Source: Clostridia bacterium
GTDB lineage: Bacteria > Bacillota > Clostridia > Lachnospirales > Lachnospiraceae
Direction: 5' to 3'
NCBI GenBank assembly: GCA_910574835.1
Contig: CAJTDE010000003.1
Location: 151,019-215,018 of the forward strand
Length of the DNA: 64,000 bases
The notes under the pieces were generated by a model. The model ran no database searches, had not been told where the DNA came from, and worked only from the letters and a program-made list of their open reading frames with translations. Below are positions 37,403 to 46,379 of this stretch, one piece after another; position 1 is the stretch's first letter; every line of letters begins with the position of its first letter. Made by a program: the position numbers and the translations under genes.

Positions 37403-38062
37403 TTATACCTCTCTTTGCGCCTTCCTATATGCCCGGTAATTGTTCCTTAAACTCTCGTTTTTATCAAACAGTGTAAAATATCCGCCCACAATCACATCGG
37501 CTCCGCACTCCATGCACTTCATAGAAATAGGGATATCCGCTCCGCCGTCCACTTCAATCCGTACCGGCTTCTCTCCTATAAGGCTGCGCAGCCGGCGGAT
37601 CTTTTCATAAGTATGCGGCAGAAAGCGCTGTCCCGAAAAGCCCGGCTCTATTGCCATCAGCGTTACGCATGAAAGATACGGAAGCAGATCCCCAAGAACC
37701 TCCACCGGCGTTGACGGATTTAACGCTGCCGCCGCTTTCATACCGTTGTCTTGAATCTGCTGGCACAGCCGAAACGGATTCGCTGTCGTCTCATAATGAA
37801 AGCAGTAATAATCCGCGCCCAATTCCGCAAAAGGCTTTACAAAATCCATCGGATGCACACTCATCATATGCGCATAGAGGGGCGCCTCGGCAATCCCCCG
37901 AACTGCGCGTATAATGTCTGTTCCAAATGCAAAGTTCGGAACAAAGCAGCCATCCATCACGTCTATATGAAACCAGTCAATTCCCATCTTATCCAAATCC
38001 ATAATGGTCTGTTTCAGCTCAATCTGATCTGCGCAAAGCAGAGAGGGTGAAATATGATACAT
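37403..38062 (-). CDS. Ribulose-phosphate 3-epimerase family protein
   Basis: 219-aa TIM barrel. ISPSLLCAD, HIDVMDGCFVPNFAFGTD (metal His and catalytic Asp), YAHMMSVHP, VTLMAIEPGFSGQRF and RIEVDGGA (second catalytic Asp) are the family motifs. Either a second Rpe interconverting xylulose-5-P and ribulose-5-P, or a D-allulose-6-P 3-epimerase like AlsE. Four nt separate it from the araD-like gene. GGAGGAGC precedes the ATG. Confidence 0.88.
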   Translation of the reverse strand: MYHISPSLLCADQIELKQTIMDLDKMGIDWFHIDVMDGCFVPNFAFGTDIIRAVRGIAEAPLYAHMMSVHPMDFVKPFAELGADYYCFHYETTANPFRLCQQIQDNGMKAAAALNPSTPVEVLGDLLPYLSCVTLMAIEPGFSGQRFLPHTYEKIRRLRSLIGEKPVRIEVDGGADIPISMKCMECGADVIVGGYFTLFDKNESLRNNYRAYRKAQREV

Positions 38063-38123
38063 CCTACTTGCTCCTCCATTCTAGTTTTCCAGCGCTTTAT
38101 GCCGTACCCCCGGCTGCTGCCGG

Positions 38124-39140
38124 TTATCCAAAATCCATCACAACCTTCATATTGACCCCGCGGTTTGCAACCGCAAAGTCCATCATTTCCTGTGCCTGAT
38201 CAAAGGAAAATCTGGCCGAGATAAAGCCCTGGGTATAGACCTTCCCGGCCGTAATAAGCTCTGCGGCCTTTAAGAAATCTTTTTCCGTATATGTAATATT
38301 TCCATACACATTCAGCTCATTGCGCTGTATCGTTGCTACGTCAATCAACACTGGCTCCGAATAGTTTCCTACAATCACGATATCCGTCGTTTTTCCTGCC
38401 AGCTCAAGAATCTGCGGCAATACGGCCTTCGCTCCGACACAATCAATAATCACATCGGGAAATGTGCCGAATGCCTCCTGCGCCACTTCTGTCAAGGTGC
38501 GCCCGCTGCTGTTCAGGCAAACGGAAATCCCCGAACGCTTTGCCATTTCCACCTTATCCTCACTCAGATCACAGATACACACGGATTCTGCGCCAAGGAG
38601 CATACAAGCCTGAGCCGTAAAGTTTCCAATGGTACCGGCTCCCGCTACCAATACACGTCTGCCTTCCGCCTTTCCGCGCACGGCCGCATGGACGCCCACT
38701 GCAAAGGGTTCTATCAAAACAGCCTCATCCGGCGAACATTCTTCCGCAATGGGATACACAAAACGCTTGTCAATGGAAAACAATTCCGCCCCAAGGCCAT
38801 CCGACTGCACTCCAAGGCAGTTAAAATCCTCGCATGCATTCTCATGTCCTCTTTCACATGCATAGCAGCGCCCGCAGTTTATAATCGGCCGGATGGTTAC
38901 CCGGTCTCCTGCTTTTACGTGATCTACACCGCTGCCCGTCTCTGCAACTCTGGCAACTCCTTCATGGAACGGCGTAACGGGAAACCGCATATACCGGTTT
39001 CTTCCCATGAACACTTGGATATCTGTTCCGCAGACGCCGATCCGCTCCATCCGAAGCAGCACTTCATCCGCTTTGCAGGAGGGAGCCTCACACTCTCTGA
39101 TTTTTGCACATTGTGGAGAATCAAAAATGATTTTTTTCAC
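38124..39140 (-). CDS. Zinc-dependent medium-chain alcohol dehydrogenase (polyol/threonine DH-like)
   Basis: 338 aa. Catalytic zinc site C-GTD (GVCGTDIQ) and HEG in PFHEGVARV. Structural zinc cysteines are in NCGRCYACERGHENAC. The NAD-binding motif is VAGAGTIGNF, with Asp after strand 2 (CDLSEDK) predicting NAD rather than NADP. Likely oxidises a secondary hydroxyl of a polyol or sugar acid. GTG start with AAGGGA upstream. Two nt after the transketolase C-terminal subunit gene. Confidence 0.9.
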   Translation of the reverse strand: MKKIIFDSPQCAKIRECEAPSCKADEVLLRMERIGVCGTDIQVFMGRNRYMRFPVTPFHEGVARVAETGSGVDHVKAGDRVTIRPIINCGRCYACERGHENACEDFNCLGVQSDGLGAELFSIDKRFVYPIAEECSPDEAVLIEPFAVGVHAAVRGKAEGRRVLVAGAGTIGNFTAQACMLLGAESVCICDLSEDKVEMAKRSGISVCLNSSGRTLTEVAQEAFGTFPDVIIDCVGAKAVLPQILELAGKTTDIVIVGNYSEPVLIDVATIQRNELNVYGNITYTEKDFLKAAELITAGKVYTQGFISARFSFDQAQEMMDFAVANRGVNMKVVMDFG

Positions 39141-39142
39141 AG

Positions 39143-40075
39143 TTATCCCTTCTTCTCAATTATTTTCTTTGAAGCTTCGGCAATCTTCCCGGCTGTTAAA
39201 CCATAGCGCTCCGCCAGATCCTCCGGCGTGCCGGAGCGTCCGAACTGATCCTGGATTCCAACAAATTCTACGGGCGTGGGACAGTTTTTCGCCAGCACCT
39301 CCGCCACGGCGCTTCCCATTCCGCCCATTACATTGTGATCCTCTACCGTCACGATACAGCCTGTTTTCTCTGCAAACTTACAAATCAATTCCGCGTCTAT
39401 GGGCTTGATGGAGGCCATATCAAGAACCGCCGCATGGATTCCCTCCGCCTCAAGAAGCTTTTGCGCCTCACAGCACCTGGATACCATATCTCCAATGGCA
39501 ATGAGTGTTACATCTGTGCCGTCGCAGATTACCTGGCCTTTTCCTATGGCAAAGTCAAGCGTTCCCTCTTTGTAGACCTCGGGACTTCCCAGTCTGCCGA
39601 AGCGCAGATAGACCGGTCCCTCATACGCAAGGGCCGCTTTCACACAGGCGTAAGTCTCCTCCTTGTCACAGGGGCACAGAACCGTCATATTGGGAATGGC
39701 ACGCATCAGAGCTATATCCTCAATACATTGATGACTTCCTCCGTCGGCGCCAATCAGCACGCCTCCGTGTGTGGCTCCGATTTTTACATTGCAATTGGGA
39801 TAGGCAATGCCATTGCGGATCTGATCGTAGGCACGCCCGGCCGCAAAAGCCGCAAAGGTGCTTGCGAACACCGGAACCCCGCAGGTTGAAATGCCTGCTG
39901 CAAAATCCATCATATTCCCCTCTGCAATCCCCATATTCAGAAACCGTTCCGGAAATTTTTTTGCAAAATGTACTGTCTGGGTGGCTTTCGACAAATCTGC
40001 GTCCAGTACAAAAAAATCACAGGTTTCTCCGATATCAGCCAATGCCTGGCCGTAAGCCTCTCTGGTTGATAACAT
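39143..40075 (-). CDS. Transketolase, C-terminal subunit
   Basis: 310 aa: the pyrimidine-binding and C-terminal domains of a split transketolase. RFLNMGIAEGNMMDFAAGIS contains the catalytic Glu that activates thiamine diphosphate, and GVLIGADGGSHQCIEDIALMRAIPNMTV matches the family. Pairs with the gene immediately upstream. Split forms occur in apulose-phosphate and sulfosugar transketolases as well as in ordinary ones, so the donor sugar is open. Confidence 0.92.
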   Translation of the reverse strand: MLSTREAYGQALADIGETCDFFVLDADLSKATQTVHFAKKFPERFLNMGIAEGNMMDFAAGISTCGVPVFASTFAAFAAGRAYDQIRNGIAYPNCNVKIGATHGGVLIGADGGSHQCIEDIALMRAIPNMTVLCPCDKEETYACVKAALAYEGPVYLRFGRLGSPEVYKEGTLDFAIGKGQVICDGTDVTLIAIGDMVSRCCEAQKLLEAEGIHAAVLDMASIKPIDAELICKFAEKTGCIVTVEDHNVMGGMGSAVAEVLAKNCPTPVEFVGIQDQFGRSGTPEDLAERYGLTAGKIAEASKKIIEKKG

Positions 40076-40090
40076 TCTTTTTGCACCTCC

Positions 40091-40915
40091 TTATGCATTC
40101 AGCTCTTTCATGGCTGTCTCATAATCTTCATCTGTCACCGGGGCGCCATGCCATCCCGCCTGATTTTCCATAAAGGATACACCCTTCCCCTTTACCGTTT
40201 TACAGATAACAAAGGTTGGCGTCTCCGTATTCTTTCCTGCCTGCTCTAAGGCGTCACAGAGATCCTTTACATCATGACCGTCGGCTTCCAGAACCTTCCA
40301 TCCGAAGGCTTCCACCTTTTCCCGAATCGGATACACGGACATTACCTGATCCACCTGGCCGTCAATCTGCAGATTGTTATTATCCAGAAGGACCGTAAAG
40401 TTGGAAAGCTTATAGTGGGCCGCCGCCATCAGCGCTTCCCACACCTCGCCTTCCTGCATTTCTCCGTCTCCAAGGATGCAGAAAACGCGAAAGTCCTTTC
40501 CGCTTCTCTTTGCATAGCAGGCCATTCCGGCCGCCGCAGAGATTCCCTGTCCCAGCGATCCGGTAGACATATCCACACCGGGCACCTTCTTTCTGTCCGG
40601 ATGTCCCTGTAGCGGACTGTCAATCCCCCGAAGGGTACGAAGCAGATCCTTTGAAAAATATCCTCTCTCCGCCAATGCCGCATAATAGGCCGGAGCTGCA
40701 TGTCCCTTGGAAAGAACAAAGCGATCTCTTCCCGCTTCATTGGGATCGGACGGTTCCACATTCATCTCATGAAAATAAAGAACACTCAGCATTTCTGCTA
40801 TGGACAGCGATCCGCCAGGATGCCCCGAGCCTGCACAGTGCAGACTCTCCACCACATCCACCCGGATGTTATGCGCCATAGCCTCCAATTGTTCCACCGA
40901 ATACTTCAGTCTCAT
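40091..40915 (-). CDS. Transketolase, N-terminal subunit
   Basis: 274 aa: the thiamine-diphosphate phosphate-binding domain. HCAGSGHPGGSLSIAEML, SKGHAAPAYYAALAERGYF and the ThDP motif GDGEMQEGEVWEALMAAAHYKLSNFTVLLDNNN are present. Forms an alpha2beta2 enzyme with the downstream subunit (15-nt gap). Transfers two-carbon units between ketoses and aldoses. Confidence 0.93.
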   Translation of the reverse strand: MRLKYSVEQLEAMAHNIRVDVVESLHCAGSGHPGGSLSIAEMLSVLYFHEMNVEPSDPNEAGRDRFVLSKGHAAPAYYAALAERGYFSKDLLRTLRGIDSPLQGHPDRKKVPGVDMSTGSLGQGISAAAGMACYAKRSGKDFRVFCILGDGEMQEGEVWEALMAAAHYKLSNFTVLLDNNNLQIDGQVDQVMSVYPIREKVEAFGWKVLEADGHDVKDLCDALEQAGKNTETPTFVICKTVKGKGVSFMENQAGWHGAPVTDEDYETAMKELNA

Positions 40916-40928
40916 ACATCAAGCCCTC

Positions 40929-41729
40929 CTACTTTTTAATCATATCCATAGACGGCATACCCAGGGCGCTCCAGCCGCCGTCCACAAATAAAGTCTGGCC
41001 CGTAATGTAGCTGGATTCATCCGAGCCAAGAAATGCAACTGCATCCGCAATCTCTGACGGCGCCGCAAGGCGTTTAAAGGGAACTGCCGCATGAATCTGA
41101 TTTTCAGAAACAACACCCAGCCGGTAGCCGTCCTGTACCATATTTGTAAGAATCCATCCCGGAGCTACGGCATTGACACGGATTGCCTTCTTTTCTCCCC
41201 GATCCTCCGCCCACTCAGAAGCAAGAACAGCTGTCATGGCATTGACTCCGCCCTTGGAGATAACATAGGGGGCGCGCCCCGGTGTTGTCTGGGTAGAGGT
41301 GCCGGAAGATATGTTGATAATCGCTCCGCCGTTGCCTCCCATCAGAAGCGCCGCCTGCTGACAGCAGAAGAATACGCCTTTCAGATTTACATTCATCAGC
41401 TTGTCCCAGTTTTCTTCCGTAAATTCCTTTGAGGGGCAGCGGATCTGGATTCCCGCATTGTTCACCTGCACATCAAGCCTGCCAAAGCGCTCTTTTACCT
41501 TTGCAAAAGCTTCTTTAATATTGTCTACGCTTGTTACATCCATAGAAAAGGCATAGGTTTCAACGCCAAATTCCTCTTCCAGCTTCTTTGCGGATTCCTG
41601 CGCAAGCTCTTCCCGGATATCCCCGATTACAATTTTTGAACCCTCTGCCGCAAATTTTTCAGCCATAGCATAGCCAAGTCCCCTTGCACCGCCTGTAATA
41701 AATACAACCTTATTCTTTAAATTTTTCAT
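40929..41729 (-). CDS. Short-chain dehydrogenase/reductase
   Basis: 266 aa classical SDR: cofactor motif TGGARGLG, NNAG, the catalytic Ser in INISSG, YxxxK in YVISKGG and the C-terminal SSYITGQTLFVDGG. An Asp at the end of beta-2 (IGDIREE) predicts NAD(H). First gene of the eight-gene enzyme operon, AGGAGAAGG upstream. Likely oxidises or reduces a polyol/ketose intermediate together with the zinc dehydrogenase. Confidence 0.9.
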   Translation of the reverse strand: MKNLKNKVVFITGGARGLGYAMAEKFAAEGSKIVIGDIREELAQESAKKLEEEFGVETYAFSMDVTSVDNIKEAFAKVKERFGRLDVQVNNAGIQIRCPSKEFTEENWDKLMNVNLKGVFFCCQQAALLMGGNGGAIINISSGTSTQTTPGRAPYVISKGGVNAMTAVLASEWAEDRGEKKAIRVNAVAPGWILTNMVQDGYRLGVVSENQIHAAVPFKRLAAPSEIADAVAFLGSDESSYITGQTLFVDGGWSALGMPSMDMIKK

Positions 41730-41746
41730 ATCCTTCTCCTATCAAA

Positions 41747-41882
41747 AGTCGCTGCGCGACAGCACTAAAGGGTAAAGCCGTTTCGACACACCTGTAATGA
41801 GAGAAACTTTTATTCGAAAGGGTTCTCATAAAAGTTCCTCTCGTGCGCCTTTGCGACTTTACTTAGTCGCTGCGCGACAGCA
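41747..41882. repeat. 136-bp palindromic intergenic element with terminal repeats
   Basis: Both ends carry the same 18-bp word AGTCGCTGCGCGACAGCA (41747-41764 and 41865-41882), itself a small palindrome. Inside, GAGAGAAACTTTTAT (41799-41813) faces ATAAAAGTTCCTCTC (41828-41842), 14 of 15 bp complementary. GGTAAAG and CTTTAC blocks face each other further out. It fills the gap between the transporter operon and the SDR gene and could act as an mRNA structure. A half-copy lies at 29515-29585. Confidence 0.75.
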
Positions 41883-41886
41883 TTAC

Positions 41887-42633
41887 TTACCACCATTTAA
41901 TCATGTCCGTAATTTCTTTTCTTATTTTAATAAACTCCGGATCGGAAACCTTTCTGGGTCTCGGCAGATCCACATTAATATTTGCCTTGATATTGGCCGG
42001 CTTGTTTGACAAAATCAATACTCTCTCCGCAAGGTAAGTTGCTTCCTCCAGATTGTGAGTGATAAACAGAACCGTACTTCCCGTGGCCTGCCACAGACGG
42101 ATTACCTCATCCTCCAGGTAATAGCGCATCTTTATGTCCATCTGCCCATAAGGCTCATCCATCAAAAGCAAATCCGGATTCAGGGCGAAAGCCCGGCCGA
42201 TTACAACTCTTTGCTCCATGCTCACAGACATCTCATGAGGATATGCATTGCGGTATTTTTCAAGCCCCAGAAGCCCGATAATCTTCTCGCTTTGGGCGGC
42301 AATCTCTTCGCTTGATTTCTTCTTAATGCGCAAGCCATATTCAATATTCTGCTGCGCCGTCAGCCAGGGAAAGGCCGAAGGCTCCTGGAATACAAAGGAA
42401 ATGCTGTGCTTCTTCGGGTCTGCCGGTTCTCCGTCAATGAGAATTTCTCCCTCCGTAGGATCAATCAGCCGGGTCAAAAGATTTAAAAAGGTAGTTTTTC
42501 CACAGCCGGTAGGTCCCACGATGCAGACAAACTCACCCTTTTTGATGTTAAATGAAATGTCGTTCAATACCAGCAAATCACCGAAACGTTTTGTCAGATG
42601 ATTTACCTGGACCTTAATTTCCTGATTTTCCAT
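41887..42633 (-). CDS. ABC transporter ATP-binding protein (NitT/TauT family), degenerate signature
   Basis: 248 aa. Walker A GPTGCGKT (40-47), Q-loop FVFQEP, Walker B LLLMDEP (155-161) and H-loop FITHN are intact. The ABC signature, normally LSGGM/Q, is MSVSM (135-139). Family relatives are SsuB/TauB/NrtD importers for sulfonates, taurine or nitrate. It probably dimerises with the adjacent ATPase, whose signature is intact. GGAGGAA precedes the ATG. Confidence 0.9.
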   Translation of the reverse strand: MENQEIKVQVNHLTKRFGDLLVLNDISFNIKKGEFVCIVGPTGCGKTTFLNLLTRLIDPTEGEILIDGEPADPKKHSISFVFQEPSAFPWLTAQQNIEYGLRIKKKSSEEIAAQSEKIIGLLGLEKYRNAYPHEMSVSMEQRVVIGRAFALNPDLLLMDEPYGQMDIKMRYYLEDEVIRLWQATGSTVLFITHNLEEATYLAERVLILSNKPANIKANINVDLPRPRKVSDPEFIKIRKEITDMIKWW

Positions 42634-42647
42634 GATATTCCTCCTGC

Positions 42648-43400
42648 CTACAACGCTAAATCGGTATTTGCCTCTATCGCTTCGCGGATACGCAAAAATT
42701 CCGTGTCCACATAATCACGCGGCCTGGGAAGCGCGATATCATAGACCTCCTTCACCGTCGCCGGGCATGCGCTCAGCACGATAATTCGATCCGCCAGATA
42801 TACGGCCTCCTCAATGTTATTGGTTACAAATATAACGGTTCTCTTCTCCTGTTCCCAGATACGCAAAATCTCCTCTTCCATCTGGTAGCGCGTCTGAGCA
42901 TCCAAGGCTCCGAAAGGCTCGTCCATCAGCAGCACCTGCGGATTGTTGCAGTAAGCCCGGGCAATTCCCACGCGCTGCTTCATACCGCCGGACAGTTGCT
43001 TTGGAAGGGAATTTTCAAATCCGTTAAGCCCTACAAGATCAATCAAATACTGTGCCCGCTCTCTTCGCTCTGCTTTGGGCACTCCCTTAAGCTCCAGGGG
43101 CATTTCCACATTTTCCATTACTGTTTTCCACGGAAAAACCGCGGTTTTCTGAAATACAAAGCCAAGATCTGTGGCGTCGCTGTCGATAAATTCTACCTTA
43201 CCCTCCGTAGGCGTCTCTAAGCCGCTCACCATATTCAGAAGGACGGTCTTGCCGCACTGTCCCGGGCCGAGGAGTACAAGAAACTCGTTCTTATAAACAT
43301 CGATTGTCACATGATTCACTGCTTCAAAAATCATCTTCCGGGATGCAAAGGATTTCGATATATTTTCCAGGTGAACCTTTACTACTCTTTGCTCATCCAT
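42648..43400 (-). CDS. ABC transporter ATP-binding protein (NitT/TauT family), altered Walker A and H-loop
   Basis: 250 aa. The signature LSGGMKQRVGIARAY and Walker B LLMDEPFGALD are canonical. Walker A is GPGQCGKT (45-52), with Gln where the third Gly is expected, and the switch His is Asn (VTNNIEEAVYLAD). Partner of the 41887 ATPase. ATG at 43400 chosen for its AGGAAG site; a GTG two codons earlier is open. Overlaps the permease gene by 19 nt. Confidence 0.9.
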   Translation of the reverse strand: MDEQRVVKVHLENISKSFASRKMIFEAVNHVTIDVYKNEFLVLLGPGQCGKTVLLNMVSGLETPTEGKVEFIDSDATDLGFVFQKTAVFPWKTVMENVEMPLELKGVPKAERRERAQYLIDLVGLNGFENSLPKQLSGGMKQRVGIARAYCNNPQVLLMDEPFGALDAQTRYQMEEEILRIWEQEKRTVIFVTNNIEEAVYLADRIIVLSACPATVKEVYDIALPRPRDYVDTEFLRIREAIEANTDLAL

Positions 43401-44155
43401 CCGCACAACTTCCTTTCGATCAATGTAAATACCGCACTTAACAGCGCACCCACAACGCCAATCAAAATCATAGCAACCATAATCAACGCAACGTCATAGC
43501 TGTCCCGGCCTCTGTTAATCAGGAATCCAAGTCCCGATTTACTTGAAAGCATTTCTGCCGCCACGACAACCATCCATCCGGAACTGATTGCAATCTTAAT
43601 ACCGGCAAGTATGGCCGGCATTGCCGCCGGAAACACAACATGGCGAAGCATCTGTGCCGTATTGGCTTTATAAATCTTTCCCACTTTCAGATACATATCT
43701 TCCACCAGCGCGACGCCGGACATGGTATTCATAACAATTGGGAAAAACGCCCCGATAAACACCAGCAGTACTTTTGGAAACTCTCCGATTCCGAACAATA
43801 AGATAATCAATGGTATCCAGGCAATGGGCGGTATCGGCCTAAGAGCCATCAGAATCGGATTAATTGCCGCACGCACCTTTTTATTCCATCCCATAAAAAG
43901 CCCAATCCCCACTCCTAAGATGATGGCTGCAATCAGCGCCAGCACAACCCTCTTCAAGCTGGCCAGAACATGGCCGAGAATAGAAATCTTCATAACCGGC
44001 TTCTCAATCAGCCGAATGAGCCGCTCAATTGTTGCCATAGGTGTCGGAAAGAAATCCGGCTTGCTGTTCGACACCAGAAACCAGACTGCAATCAGCCCAA
44101 GAATGGACAGAGCAGACAGCAGCATATCCCGCGTTTTTATCTGATTCTTTTTCAT
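43382..44155 (-). CDS. ABC transporter permease (NitT/TauT family)
   Basis: 257 aa, about six membrane helices. The EAA-like loop is KVGKIYKANTAQMLRHVVFPAAMPAILAGIKIAISSGWMVVVAAEML, as in SsuC/TauC. Start at the ATG 4 nt inside the previous gene (ATGA overlap), with GGAGG 8 nt upstream; a longer reading frame start overlaps that site. Forms a heterodimer with the 44152 permease. Confidence 0.91.
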   Translation of the reverse strand: MKKNQIKTRDMLLSALSILGLIAVWFLVSNSKPDFFPTPMATIERLIRLIEKPVMKISILGHVLASLKRVVLALIAAIILGVGIGLFMGWNKKVRAAINPILMALRPIPPIAWIPLIILLFGIGEFPKVLLVFIGAFFPIVMNTMSGVALVEDMYLKVGKIYKANTAQMLRHVVFPAAMPAILAGIKIAISSGWMVVVAAEMLSSKSGLGFLINRGRDSYDVALIMVAMILIGVVGALLSAVFTLIERKLCGWMSKE

Positions 44156-44997
44156 GCTCTGCTCCTCCATTTCACAACGTGATTTTCTAATTTAGACAGC
44201 AGTGTTGTAAGGATGGCTCCAATTACACCGATTGTCAGCATACCCACAATAATGACATCCGGCCTTACCAGAGAACGCCCCTGCTGTATCATATACCCCA
44301 GACCTGCAGTTGCCGCCAGCAATTCGGAAGCAACTAATGTAGACCATGCATTTCCAAGCGCCACCTGTATGCCTGTAAAGGCCAGCGGCATCGCGTAATT
44401 TCTGCTGACCGTCCAGAATACTTCCCAGTTGGAAGCGCCCGAGGTCTTGGCCACATTCAGATAAACTACCGGCGTCAGCTTTACCCCCGTATAGGAATTG
44501 ATAACGCAGGGAACAAAGGCCGCCAAAAAGATAATAAATGCCTTCGCTGTCGTACCCACTCCCAGCCAGATAATAGAAAGGGGAATCCAGGCAATCGGCG
44601 GAATCGGGCGGACAATCTCAAAAATAGGAGATACCAATTTGTCAAAGGTATGGTAATACCCCATGATAAGTCCCAACGGCACACCAATAATCACGGCTGT
44701 TAAGTACCCCACAAGCACCAGGCGCAGGCTTGTAATAATATGGACGCCAAGCACGGCTCCGTCCGGCTTCGGATCTGTCAGCTTCTGTAAAAATGTCTCA
44801 ACTACCATAGTAGGCGCACAAAGATATTTGCTGTCAATCCAGCCGGCACGGACAGCCAGTTCCCAGAGACATAAAAATACCAGTACGCTGACTGTCGAGA
44901 TAAGTAAAAGCTGCCTTGCTTCCCTTCTCTTGGCCTTCGCTTCTATCTGAATGGAATTTGCTGTCTCAGTGGAAATCTGTTTTGAATTATCACTCAT
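44152..44997 (-). CDS. ABC transporter permease (NitT/TauT family)
   Basis: 281 aa. A hydrophilic N-terminus of about 30 residues is followed by about six helices. The coupling loop VAKTSGASNWEVFWTVSRNYAMPLAFTGIQVALGNAWSTLVASELL is typical of the family. Paralogue of the 43382 permease. ATG at 44997 chosen, GGAGAG 6 nt upstream. A strong hairpin separates it from the binding-protein gene. Confidence 0.91.
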   Translation of the reverse strand: MSDNSKQISTETANSIQIEAKAKRREARQLLLISTVSVLVFLCLWELAVRAGWIDSKYLCAPTMVVETFLQKLTDPKPDGAVLGVHIITSLRLVLVGYLTAVIIGVPLGLIMGYYHTFDKLVSPIFEIVRPIPPIAWIPLSIIWLGVGTTAKAFIIFLAAFVPCVINSYTGVKLTPVVYLNVAKTSGASNWEVFWTVSRNYAMPLAFTGIQVALGNAWSTLVASELLAATAGLGYMIQQGRSLVRPDVIIVGMLTIGVIGAILTTLLSKLENHVVKWRSRA

Positions 44998-45020
44998 ATT
45001 CATCTCTCCATTGCAATTAC

Positions 45021-45053
45021 ATAACAGGGGGAGGGTTCCCCTCCCCCTGTTAT
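45021..45053 (-). other. Perfect 15-bp hairpin between binding-protein and permease genes
   Basis: ATAACAGGGGGAGGG and CCTCCCCCTGTTAT pair perfectly around a 3-nt loop. No T-run follows, so the operon should continue. Such structures after binding-protein genes usually stabilise the upstream mRNA segment and give more binding protein than permease. Confidence 0.7.
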
Positions 45054-45118
45054 AATGTTACTGTTCACTCTGTGATGCGTAACGTCATGCTTCTGCTTTG
45101 CCGCGGACAGTTTTTATT

Positions 45119-46264
45119 CTACTGTCCGTTCATGTATGCTTCCATAAAGCTTGTGTCCACCATACCGTTCTCACGGAGCGTATTTAAATCTTCCTCGGAA
45201 ATCTTGCCCTGTCCTTCAAAGAACTCCGCAAACACAAGGAGAATATCATTCGCCTCACAGCCGCCGTCATCTCTTACGGTGAAAAGCTCCTGGTTGCGTT
45301 CAACGGATGCATAGGGACGGCTCTCAACCTCTTTGATCGCTGCGGTCTCGCTTAAGCTGATTCCCTGCTCCTCCTCAAAATCATACAGCATTGTAGCCGT
45401 ACCTTCCGGATCTGCGTTCAGCTCCGTAGCTGCCTGTAAATAAGCTTTCAGATAAGCATAAACGCCGTCCCAGTCATTTTTGATTGCCTCTTCTGTCGCA
45501 ACTACTACACAGGGCTGGATAATTCCAAGATTTACCGCATTTGCAACCTTTACCCAATCCGTGTCCTCCTCTGCCTGGAATCCAAAGGGTGACCAGAGCG
45601 CTACAACATCGCCGGTGCCTGCCTTAAACGCCGCATAGGAATCCGCAACGGAAGTATCTACCAGATTAATGTCATCCTCTGTCAGACCCAGATGCTCCAA
45701 AAGGCCAATCAGCATCATATGGCAGGAAGTACCGGTTGCGCAAAGTACGGTTAAGCCTTTCCAATCCTCAGCAGTTCCATAGACGCCCTTTTCATCCGGT
45801 GTGCAGCCTGCCAGAGGACTGTCCGGCCGAACCCAGAGATCTACCGTATTCTCATCCGGTGAAGTGTAAGCAATCGCTTTCAGATTGTATCCGACTGCTC
45901 CGAGAACAATACCGCCGGTACCTGTTGTACCTACATCCCATGCACCGGATGCGATGGCTTCGTTCTGAACCGGACCGCCGGAATACATATCAACTGTCGT
46001 ATCCTCACACTTGAAATATCCCTGGTCAATTGCATACACGCTGGCAAGCGCATGAATGTATGGATGTCCGCTGACCTTAATATCATATACCGTATCATCT
46101 GCCGGCGTCTCCGCATCCCCGCCTGTCTCCTGGGGCGCATCTGCCGTATCCTCTGCCGCAGGGGCATTGTCCTGGGCCGGCTCTTCCTTTTTACCGCAGG
46201 CCGCCATGCTGGTTACCATCGCAACCGCCAACAGTAAAGCAACTAATTTTTTCATCCTTTTCAT
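45119..46264 (-). CDS. ABC transporter substrate-binding lipoprotein (NitT/TauT family)
   Basis: 381 aa. Signal peptide MKRMKKLVALLLAVAMVTSM with lipobox MAAC (lipidated Cys about residue 22), then an acidic Ala/Pro/Asp-rich linker, then a two-lobed domain with GGPVQNEAIASGAWDVGTTGTGG (NMT1/SsuA-like ligand loop). It would catch an anionic small solute outside the cell and hand it to the two permeases. GGAGGG 8 nt upstream of the ATG. First gene of the transporter operon. Confidence 0.91.
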   Translation of the reverse strand: MKRMKKLVALLLAVAMVTSMAACGKKEEPAQDNAPAAEDTADAPQETGGDAETPADDTVYDIKVSGHPYIHALASVYAIDQGYFKCEDTTVDMYSGGPVQNEAIASGAWDVGTTGTGGIVLGAVGYNLKAIAYTSPDENTVDLWVRPDSPLAGCTPDEKGVYGTAEDWKGLTVLCATGTSCHMMLIGLLEHLGLTEDDINLVDTSVADSYAAFKAGTGDVVALWSPFGFQAEEDTDWVKVANAVNLGIIQPCVVVATEEAIKNDWDGVYAYLKAYLQAATELNADPEGTATMLYDFEEEQGISLSETAAIKEVESRPYASVERNQELFTVRDDGGCEANDILLVFAEFFEGQGKISEEDLNTLRENGMVDTSFMEAYMNGQ

Positions 46265-46338
46265 TTTGTACCCTCCTAATACATTTTTATTGTGTGTTTT
46301 TTGTGAGTTTTTTATAAATAAACTCCATTTGCAACTTA

Positions 46339-46367
46339 AGCATAGTTTATAAATACCACAATTTCAA
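46339..46367 (-). promoter_or_regulatory. Predicted promoter of the transporter operon
   Basis: TTGAAA (46362-46367) and TATGCT (46339-46344) on the minus strand, 17-nt spacer, 75 nt upstream of the binding-protein start. Confidence 0.65.
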
Positions 46368-46379
46368 CACAAATTTACC

